A DNA stretch of 64,000 nucleotides from Pseudomonas fluorescens. GTDB taxonomy: Bacteria; Pseudomonadota; Gammaproteobacteria; Pseudomonadales; Pseudomonadaceae. The position numbers and the translations under genes are program-made. Below, in pieces: positions 51,448 to 59,100 of the stretch. A model generated the notes under the pieces. The model did no database searches and was not told the DNA's origin. It saw nothing but the letters and a program-made list of their open reading frames with translations. Every line of letters begins with the position of its first letter. Position 1 is the first letter of the stretch. Where the stretch lies: the NCBI RefSeq assembly GCF_040448305.1, contig NZ_CP148752.1:5991501-6055500 (forward strand), read 5' to 3'.

Positions 51448-51465
51448 AAATTTCCCGCAAAATTT
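51448..51465. promoter_or_regulatory. Candidate operator of the S24 repressor
   Basis: AAATTT-N6-AAATTT is self-complementary in its half-sites and lies 51 bases before the repressor start, in AT-rich DNA that also holds another AAAATT. Autoregulation would fit, but this is inferred from position alone. Confidence 0.35.
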
Positions 51466-51515
51466 GAACGAGGCGTTTATTCAAACCCTTGTTAGCCGCC
51501 AGTAGACTCGCGTTC

Positions 51516-52262
51516 ATGAAAAAGAACACTAGCGGCCCACGCTTCAAAGCGCTCCTCGAAGCAGCGAGCATCACGACCACCGGATTTGCCGAATTCCTGG
51601 ATACGGCTCCGCAAAATGTACATAACTGGTACACCCGCGGTGTGCCCGCCCACTGCATGGAAGAAGTCGCCAGAAAACTCTCCGTCAGCAGCGACTGGCT
51701 GAAAACCGGCGAAGGCTCGAAAGACGCCCAACACCTGCGCCTGCTCGACGAAACCGGCAACACCTTCGATGCCCAGACCATCCGCGGTGTCTACACGGTC
51801 ATCGAGCCTGTCGACGTCGAACTGCCTTTGTACAAAGAAGCTGTCATCGCCCCGGGCTCCAACGAGACCCACGTCATAGAAGACCCCGGGCAATCCATCC
51901 GCCTGCCCCGCAGCCACCTTGATTCCCTGGAAATCAACCACGCCGACGCCATCTGTGTCTTCATGAGCGGTAACAGCATGGGAGAGAAAATTGAAGACGG
52001 TTCGACCCTGGCGATTGACCGTGGCCTGACTCAGATTATCGATGGCGAGATCTACGCCATCGAACATGACGGCATGCTACGCATCAAGTACCTGCACCGA
52101 CTACCGGGCAACTCCCTGCGACTGCGCAGCCACAACCGCGCCGAGTACCCGGATGAAATCTTCAGGGCCGCACAAATCGAAGAGCAGAACATCAGGGTGC
52201 TGGGCTGGGTGTTCTGGTGGTCGACCCTGAACAAACGGCGGCCGGCGGTGCCGTTTCTTTAA
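51516..52262 (+). CDS. Solitary phage-type repressor with S24 domain
   Basis: The 248-residue protein joins an XRE-type helix-turn-helix (about 1-70, with FAEFLDTAPQNVHNWYTRG) to an S24 peptidase-like C-terminal domain (about 125-235). The expected catalytic Ser154 (SGNSMGEKIEDG) and Lys191 (MLRIKYLHR) are present. An Ala-Gly or Cys-Gly bond, where LexA/CI proteins cut themselves, is not seen in the linker. No other phage gene is next to it, so it is not part of an intact prophage here. Its regulon is unknown; it may control distant genes. Confidence 0.87.
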   Translation: MKKNTSGPRFKALLEAASITTTGFAEFLDTAPQNVHNWYTRGVPAHCMEEVARKLSVSSDWLKTGEGSKDAQHLRLLDETGNTFDAQTIRGVYTVIEPVDVELPLYKEAVIAPGSNETHVIEDPGQSIRLPRSHLDSLEINHADAICVFMSGNSMGEKIEDGSTLAIDRGLTQIIDGEIYAIEHDGMLRIKYLHRLPGNSLRLRSHNRAEYPDEIFRAAQIEEQNIRVLGWVFWWSTLNKRRPAVPFL

Positions 52263-52567
52263 GCGCTCCAGAACGCCCATCGGCCGCCCACCCGGGTGGC
52301 CAAACGGCTCTGCCCGGCACTTCCCGCTGGGAATTTGCGTCAAACCTGCGTATGCTGCGCCCCACATTTGCGCATCGACCCACCTTGCGGCTCAGATGCA
52401 CTGACCTGGCAGATGACTTTCTCACCAGGTCCCACAGCCGGACGCAAGATCCGGGTGTACGTTTTGAAGGCTGGCGCGGTTTACCAAAAATGATCCAAGC
52501 CAGTCCCCGAGAAGCCGGCCACAAGCCGGCTTTTTAATGCCTGAAAGAAAGTGATTCACAACAAAAA
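52263..52567. other. Gap between the repressor and the DUF1016 gene
   Basis: This 305-base gap holds a strong plus-strand terminator at 52513-52535, about 250 bases after the repressor stop. A 26-codon open frame (52412-52492) has no convincing ribosome-binding site. Nothing else is recognised. Confidence 0.5.
52513..52535 (+). terminator. Intrinsic terminator upstream of the DUF1016 gene's 3' end
   Basis: AGCCGGC pairs with GCCGGCT around CACAA, followed by TTTT. It lies 250 bases after the repressor stop, so it may end either the repressor mRNA or a separate small transcript. Confidence 0.8.
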
Positions 52568-53665
52568 TCACTCAGTCCCTTCAGTATTCAGCGCATAAAA
52601 CTCCTGCAACTTGGCTTGCAACAGTTTCTTGTCTGGCAATTGGGTGTGGTACTCCGCGATCAAGGCAGGTGACAGTGAGCGGTTCAGGGCGTACTCGACG
52701 ATTTCGTCCTCTTTGCTCGCGCACAGCAATACGCCGAGCGCCGGGTTTTCGTGTGGCTTGCGGACATTGCGGTCCAACGCTTCAAGATAAAAATCCATCT
52801 TCCCCAAGTATTCCGGCTCAAAGCGCCCGACCTTGAGTTCGATCGCCACCAGGCAGTTCAGCCCACGGTGGAAAAACAACAGATCCAGCGCAAAGTCCCG
52901 CCCACCTACCTGCAACGGATATTGTGAACCCACAAAGCAGAAGTCCCTGCCCAGTTCGATCAGAAAATCCCTGAGCTTGTGCAACAGGCCTCCATGCAAG
53001 TCAGTCTCTGCATGACCACGCTCCAGAGCCAGAAACTCGACCACGTAGGCATCCTTGAACACATCCAGGGCCTGGGGATGAATTTGTCTCAGCGGTGCTG
53101 ACACTTTTGCCGGGCTGACCACTGAACGTTCAAACAGAGCTGCCTTGAACTGACGCTCCAGTTCGCGGCTCGACCACTTCTCCTGGATTGCCATGCGCAG
53201 GTAAAACTCACGCTCCTCCGGGCGTTTGCTCTGGTTGAGGATGATCAGATTCTGGGTCCAGGGTAATTGTGTCAGCAGTGCTGACACTTTTGCATCGCCC
53301 CTGTATGCCTCATAGAACTGGCGCATTCGAAATAGATTTCGTCGCGTAAACCCACGCAGTCCAGGCTGTGTGCGCTCAAGGTGCATAGCCAACTGGGCGA
53401 CGACTCCATCACCCCACTCCGCCGCTTCAATTTTGCGACTGATGTAGGCCCCAACCTGCCAGTGCAGTTCAATCAGCTCAGTGTTGACCGCCTGCATGGC
53501 GCGTTGTCGTGCCGCCACAATCAGTTGGGTGATTTCGTTGAAAGCAGAATCGAGAGAGATATTGCTACGAAGCTCATTCACGTTAGGGCATTTCCATGTC
53601 AGTTGGAGGGCCCTTTCAATTACTCCTGATGCCGATGCAGGAACATTCACAATGTATTTCTGCAT
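52568..53665 (-). CDS. DUF1016 (YhcG-like) PDDEXK nuclease-domain protein
   Basis: The 365-residue protein has the DUF1016_N domain (about 35-175, NTELIELHWQVGAYISRKIE and the LFRMRQFYEAY core) and a C-terminal PDDEXK-type fold (about 205-350) with the conserved DFALDLLFFHRGLNCLVAIELK, where Asp and Glu-x-Lys are the predicted catalytic residues. Such proteins are found beside restriction or mobile-element genes; none is here. The ATG at 53665 is used, but a GTG at 53581 would start right at the conserved domain. Neither has a good ribosome-binding site. Confidence 0.8.
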   Translation of the reverse strand: MQKYIVNVPASASGVIERALQLTWKCPNVNELRSNISLDSAFNEITQLIVAARQRAMQAVNTELIELHWQVGAYISRKIEAAEWGDGVVAQLAMHLERTQPGLRGFTRRNLFRMRQFYEAYRGDAKVSALLTQLPWTQNLIILNQSKRPEEREFYLRMAIQEKWSSRELERQFKAALFERSVVSPAKVSAPLRQIHPQALDVFKDAYVVEFLALERGHAETDLHGGLLHKLRDFLIELGRDFCFVGSQYPLQVGGRDFALDLLFFHRGLNCLVAIELKVGRFEPEYLGKMDFYLEALDRNVRKPHENPALGVLLCASKEDEIVEYALNRSLSPALIAEYHTQLPDKKLLQAKLQEFYALNTEGTE

Positions 53666-53727
53666 GAAACAACGCTAATAGGCCTCCACCTCGCCGTGTG
53701 CAAAGCCTGCGTAAGTTGTACCTCACC

Positions 53728-54540
53728 TCACGGATAACTGAACGACTTCACCAACGTCAACTCCCCCACCGCACGCATCGGCACCAGGAAGGTCTCCATC
53801 TTCTCGCTCGGCGTGCCTTCCTCGGTGATCACCGTCACCTGCGCCGTGGTCAGCGCTTGCACCGCGTCTTCCTGCCCCTCCTCATCATTGCTGTAGCCGC
53901 CGCCGAAGTAGTTCACATACACCAGATATTGCCCCTTGATCGGCGCGGGCATGGCGAAGATTTCCGGGCCGAAGCCGGTGGTGACGTCGACGTCGAGCGC
54001 GGCACCGTTGGGGGCGACGCGGTCGCCGTACCAGATGTGCGCGCCGTCGGGAGTGATCAGGTGCAGGTCGAGGTCGGTGCCGTCGCTGTCCCACGCCAGC
54101 AATACGCGCAATTTGGCCGGGGTCGCACCGCCGCTGCTGTTGAGAAATTGCGTGCGTTGACGCTGCTGACCATCAGGGCTGCGAACCTCGACGCTGTTGC
54201 TGCCGTTGGGGAATGAGAACGGGCGATCGAAGCGGCCGGCCGGGTCGATTTTCAGCGGCATGCTCACTCCGTTGACGATCAGCCGACCGGGCTCTGTGGA
54301 TTTGGCTGTGGCTTTGATCTGCCCGCTGATGCGAGCGGTGTTGGCCTGCCCTGCCGGGGTATTCACCGACGAGGCCGGGTAGTTGACGGTCTGCCGGAAG
54401 TTTTCCCCTTCGCCCTCAGGCGCGCCGGTGCGCCAACCGCCTGCGGGGGTGTCGAGTTTGACGCTGTCAGCCGCCATCACCGATGGCAACGCCACCAGCG
54501 AACAGAGCAACAGCAAGACCTGTGGATAACGGAGTTTCAT
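53728..54540 (-). CDS. magF: DUF2135 exported protein MagF (YfaP-like)
   Basis: The 270-residue protein has a signal peptide (LLLLCSLVALPSVMA) and is expected in the periplasm. Its conserved C-terminal DUF2135 part has VLLAWDSDGTDLDLHLITPDG and GQYLVYVNYFGGG and resembles metal-binding beta-sandwich domains. It is a clear paralogue of the protein at 63108-63899, which opens the operon. The P. aeruginosa magA-F operon and E. coli yfaP have this type. It begins three bases after the MagE gene and ends the operon. Confidence 0.88.
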   Translation of the reverse strand: MKLRYPQVLLLLCSLVALPSVMAADSVKLDTPAGGWRTGAPEGEGENFRQTVNYPASSVNTPAGQANTARISGQIKATAKSTEPGRLIVNGVSMPLKIDPAGRFDRPFSFPNGSNSVEVRSPDGQQRQRTQFLNSSGGATPAKLRVLLAWDSDGTDLDLHLITPDGAHIWYGDRVAPNGAALDVDVTTGFGPEIFAMPAPIKGQYLVYVNYFGGGYSNDEEGQEDAVQALTTAQVTVITEEGTPSEKMETFLVPMRAVGELTLVKSFSYP

Positions 54541-54543
54541 GGA

Positions 54544-56163
54544 CTATTCCAGCAAGAGGTGGCGGGCGAGCCCTTCGATGTAGGTTTCGTCCTGGCCGTT
54601 GGGGTGTGCGTCGAAGGCCAGGTGCAGGTATTCGTGGGTCAGGTCGAGGCGGTCTTGCAGTGTCTGCGCGCCACGCACGTAGATGCGCTGACGTTCACGG
54701 TCGACATAGGGGCGGCCGAAGGCCAGGCGGCAGACGGCGAAGGTGCTGACTTCGTTGTAGCCGGTTTCGCTTTCAAGTTTCTGGCGCCAGCCGCGCCGTT
54801 GTTTCTGCAGCCATTCGTGCGCGGCGGGCAACGCTTCGCAGGACGCGACCGGGTTGTCCCAGCGACTGAGACTGGCGCGTGGGTAGGCGTGCAGCAGGAT
54901 GGCGTCGTAGCGCTGGCCGGCACGGGCCTGTTCGACGGCTTGCTGCCAGGACAGTTTGTCCGGGCCGGGTTGATCGGAATGGTAGGTGACGGTGCTGCCG
55001 GCCAGCACCAGGTCGCTGGTCCAGGCGGCGATGTCGCGAGCCTCGGACGACGCCGGACGCGGTGCGACCCGCTGACGGCTGCTGCTGTCATCGATGCTGA
55101 GGCAGTCACCGCTGCGCGTGGCGTTTTGCAGCAGGTAAGTGCGGATGGCCACGGCCAGGGCTTTGGCGGCCTCGACCGGTTCGGCACTGGCTTCGCGCTG
55201 AAGAACACGGGCAACGTACTCTTCGCGATCCAGACGAGCCACGAGCTTGTCGCTCATCAGAAACAGTTCACCGTCGCTGTGAATATCCAGCGCATTGCCG
55301 TTGGCGAATTCGACGCGGTAATCACCCTGCAATGCCCCGGAAATCAACGCGGTGCCCTCTGACAGCACGCGCCGAAGTGGATAGCGGGAGAACAGGTCGA
55401 CCTCTACGCACTGCCCTGCATCCACAGGCCATGCAACAGGGATCACCGTAGACAGTGCCTGCGCGTAATCTCGAAGAACCCGTTGACTCGTACCGCGCCC
55501 GCCGGCCCAGACCGGTGTAGCGTCCGCCGTCCAACCGGCAAACCCGCCCTGACGCGATGCAGCATCCTGATCCGCCAGCCAGCTCCAGGTCTTGACCCGC
55601 AGGCGGCTTCCGAGTTCGCCGACGACATGGCCATCGGCGGCATTGAGCACCACATCGAGCAACACACGTCGGGCTTGATCCTGCGCCGGCAGCACGGCCA
55701 ACACCTTCAACAGTTCTGCTACCGAAACCCGTGTAGCCGGTTGCAACGAAGGCAAATCCAGCAACCATTGCGGCGCCTGGCGCGCCTGCCAATAGGCTCG
55801 CCAGTCGGCATCGCCGATGCCCAACCGCGCGGGCTCGAAATACAGACCGCATGACTTCACCAACGCCTGATCACGCTCGATCCTGCCGCCCGCCGTGCAG
55901 CAATAAACCTCTTCCTTCGACTGGCCGCGACATTCATAAGCCGGCTCACGCGCGCCGGTGTCCACCAGCCAGGCGTAGACGAACAACTTCCACACACTGC
56001 CCAGCGGCGTCTGCAACGTCTGCGGCAACGGCTCGCGGGTGATCACCTGCGTTCGGCTCAGCGACAACAAGTCGCCCTTGAAGGCCAGGCGCAAAGGTTC
56101 GTCCTGCGCCGCTGCCAGCACAGGGATCAAACACAGCAACCAACCTATCAGCAGCCTGTGCAC
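54544..56163 (-). CDS. magE: DUF2300 exported protein MagE (YfaQ-like)
   Basis: The 539-residue product begins at a GTG directly after the macroglobulin stop, with a signal peptide (LLIGWLLCLIPVLAAAQ). I see three parts. Residues of about 25-235 look like a penicillin-binding-protein fold with Ser56-Val-Trp-Lys59, Ser104-Cys-Gly and Lys191-Thr-Trp followed by GFAGWTADATPVWAG. Residues 314-346 resemble SpoIID (REEYVARVLQREAS and AVAIRTYLL, with Glu324 at the catalytic place). Residues 510-514 are His-Glu-Tyr-Leu-His, a zinc-protease-type motif. DUF2300 has no known function; these parts are my reading of the sequence. It follows the A2M gene in the mag order. Confidence 0.85.
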   Translation of the reverse strand: MHRLLIGWLLCLIPVLAAAQDEPLRLAFKGDLLSLSRTQVITREPLPQTLQTPLGSVWKLFVYAWLVDTGAREPAYECRGQSKEEVYCCTAGGRIERDQALVKSCGLYFEPARLGIGDADWRAYWQARQAPQWLLDLPSLQPATRVSVAELLKVLAVLPAQDQARRVLLDVVLNAADGHVVGELGSRLRVKTWSWLADQDAASRQGGFAGWTADATPVWAGGRGTSQRVLRDYAQALSTVIPVAWPVDAGQCVEVDLFSRYPLRRVLSEGTALISGALQGDYRVEFANGNALDIHSDGELFLMSDKLVARLDREEYVARVLQREASAEPVEAAKALAVAIRTYLLQNATRSGDCLSIDDSSSRQRVAPRPASSEARDIAAWTSDLVLAGSTVTYHSDQPGPDKLSWQQAVEQARAGQRYDAILLHAYPRASLSRWDNPVASCEALPAAHEWLQKQRRGWRQKLESETGYNEVSTFAVCRLAFGRPYVDRERQRIYVRGAQTLQDRLDLTHEYLHLAFDAHPNGQDETYIEGLARHLLLE

Positions 56164-56164
56164 G

Positions 56165-59100
56165 TCAGTGAACCGTGACCTGGCCAAGGGCTGCCTTTTG
56201 TTCAAGCGCCTGATGCTGCGGCGCATAAACCTGCGTGAAACGCACCGGCGGCAAGTTGAACTGGCCCTTCTGCGAGAAACGCACCAAGTGCCGCAGGCGC
56301 AATTCGCCACTCAAGGCATCGACCGGAACGGCGTAAGCCATTTGCCCCGGTTCGAATCGCGCCTTCTCCAGCGATGTCGGTTCGGTGCCAGCCTTGCCCA
56401 TGAGCTTGATGCCCCAGGTCGTGCGCTCGACATCGGCGCCCGGTGGCAACGGCACTTCCAGCATCCCGTAACGCAACGGCTTGGCGGCTTTGCTGGTGAC
56501 GATCACTTCGTCGAGATAGAGGTTGTCGCTGGACAGCGGCGCGTTGCCGACCGCCTCAAGTTTGAAGGTAAAGGCCTCATCCCCCGGCACCAGTCGCGAC
56601 AGGCGACGGGTGATGGTCACGGCCATCGGATCGACCGCCGGCTGTTGGCTGCGGTAGCTCAATGCAGCGCGCAGCGGACGCTCTTGGGCGCCGGTCAGCG
56701 TCAATACCGTCGGCACTGGCGCAGCCCCCTGCCACGTCCAATACATCTCACCAGAAACCCCGTACTGCTTCTTCCAGCCGTCACCCGGCGCCAACGCAAT
56801 GGTGGGCGATGCCTGCTCGATGCTGCGTTGCAGCCAGGTCAACGCCAACGCACGTTCCAGAGTCGATTGCTGTGGCAGCAAACGTTGCAGCAAGGCCTGG
56901 GCGTGAGCCTGATCGAAGGGTTGCAGCGACAGGTTCAGCGCTTCGGCAAACGGCTGGGAACTGACCGCCAGACGTTGCTGCGCGTCGGCCAGTTGCCGAT
57001 TGAACGCGTCCGGCAAAACGACCTTCGCTTGCCTGGCCAGTGATGCCGTCAGCGCTCGAGCGGCAGCCAGCCCCAAGGCGGAATCCGGATCGCTCATGAC
57101 GAGGCTGTCTTCGCCGTCCTCCATCAGGTTCGCGGCAGTGCCCTCGCCCGCATTCGCCAGGTCGTCCATCAAGCCACTGAGCAAGGTGTTGACCGGCAAC
57201 TGCATCTGTTTGGCGAACGACAGGATCAGCGCCCGCTGCAACAGCGGCGTGTTCTTCGCCTGCTTGGCGTAGACCTCCAGCACCCGCTGCCAATGCTCCG
57301 GCGGCAGGCTCAGTTCCAGCACCTGGCTAGCGTGCCAGTCGGCGTAATAGGCGTAGGCGGTGAGGAAGGCATCGGGCTCGCCGTCCATGCCCCACCAGGT
57401 GAAGCTCGCCGAAGGGCCGGCCATTTGCACCAGGCGCAAGCGACTGTTTTGCATGATCAGGCGCAGACGATCACGGATCTGCGGATTCGCCGCCAGCGTC
57501 GGGTAGGCGATGCTCAACGGCAGCAGGCGGCTGGCGGTCTGCTCGACGCCACCGTAGGGGTAGCTCAAGAGATCGTCGAGGGCAGAACGGAACAACGCTT
57601 GCGGACTGTCATCCAGGCGCAGGCGGATATCACTGGCGTCCGCCGGCAACGTCAGCGGCGTATCGCCCTCACCCACATCAAGGCTCTGGGTTTGAGTCAC
57701 CTGCCAGCCTTCACCGGTCGCGCTCAGGCGCACCGCCAGGGCATCAGCGGTTTTGCCATCCTGCACCAGTTCGGCGCTCCACTCGCCATTGGCCAGTTCA
57801 AAGGTCGGCAACGGGATGTAGTTGATGCCACTGTTCAGGGTCACGGGCACCCGCTGTTCGTTGCCGGCGTAACGGGTCACCAGTTCGGCCTTGACCGGTT
57901 TCTCGGCCTGGCTGAAAGCGAACACGCCGAGGTCCGGTTTGTCGCCGGCGCGGAATCGGGTCGGGCCGCTCCACTTCAGGTACAGCGGTTTTTCCGAGCG
58001 CACGAATTGCTTCTTCTGCCCGACCTGCCCGCCATCGGCGATGGCCCTGGCGGTGATGCGCCAGCGGGTCAGGGAGTCAGGCATCTTGAAGGTGAAGCGG
58101 GTTTTGCCGTTGGCATCGGTCAGCAATTCAGGCTGCCACGCAGCGGTGTCGACGTCCTCGCGACGCGGTCGCTCCAGCACTTTCACGCCGCGTTCACTGC
58201 GGTTGGCTTTGCCCGGTGCACCGGGACTACCCGGCAAGGCGACGTCATAACTGATGAACGACAAACTGGCGCTGGTGCGCACGTTGTTGCGCCGTGGGTG
58301 ATAGAAGAACTGGTCGATGCTCGGCGCCACTTCCGGTTGCAGGGCGTAGACCATTTCATCGACCACGCTGACCGTCAGGTGCGCGGGAATCGCTTTGCCG
58401 GCGAACTGGGTGGTCAGGTCTACAGAGACGGTTTCACCCGGCTGATAGGTTTCCTTATCCGTGGTGATGGCCACGTCGATCTGTGGTGTCACCACCTTGA
58501 TGCCGGCGTTCTGGAAACTGTACTGGCCGCCCTTGGTGTACAGCACCGAGAAGGTCAGGTTCGGCGCGAAGCCGTCCTTCACCGGGATGCGCGCGCGGTA
58601 TTGGGTATCGCTGAGTTTTTCCATCTTCAGCCAGTCGCCGCCCCTGGACAGCAGCGCGGTCGCTTCGACCTTATCGCGCTCCAGAGAAAGCAGCGCATCG
58701 CTCACTGGCTCGGGGAAAGTGATCAGCGCCAGCGCTTCATCGCCTGCGATGTACTCGGACTTGTCGAGGACGATTTCCACGGTGCCGGGTACGGCTTTGA
58801 CACCTTCGCCGGTAACCGAATGGCCGGTGGCGCCGACCACCCGGCCATGATCATCCTTGAGCGTCAGGTTGTAGGTGCCCGGCCGATCGAAGGCCAGGAT
58901 GAACCCCTTGTCGGTTGCCGCAAGTTTGCCTTCGCCGGTGCTCTGGTCCTCCAAACGCACCCAGCCATAGCTGCCCGGCGTAACGGCATCGGCCTGCTCG
59001 CCTTCGCGGGTGTAGCTGAAGGCAACCTTGTCACCCACCGCGCTGAAACGCCGAGGCGCGCTCAAGCGGAAATTCGCCGCGCCACGGTCGATGAGGATTT

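Noticed and set aside
51489..53665. Intact prophage suggested by the phage-type repressor
   Set aside because: No integrase, structural, lysis or att-site sequence was found on either side; the neighbours are ppa and the mag operon.
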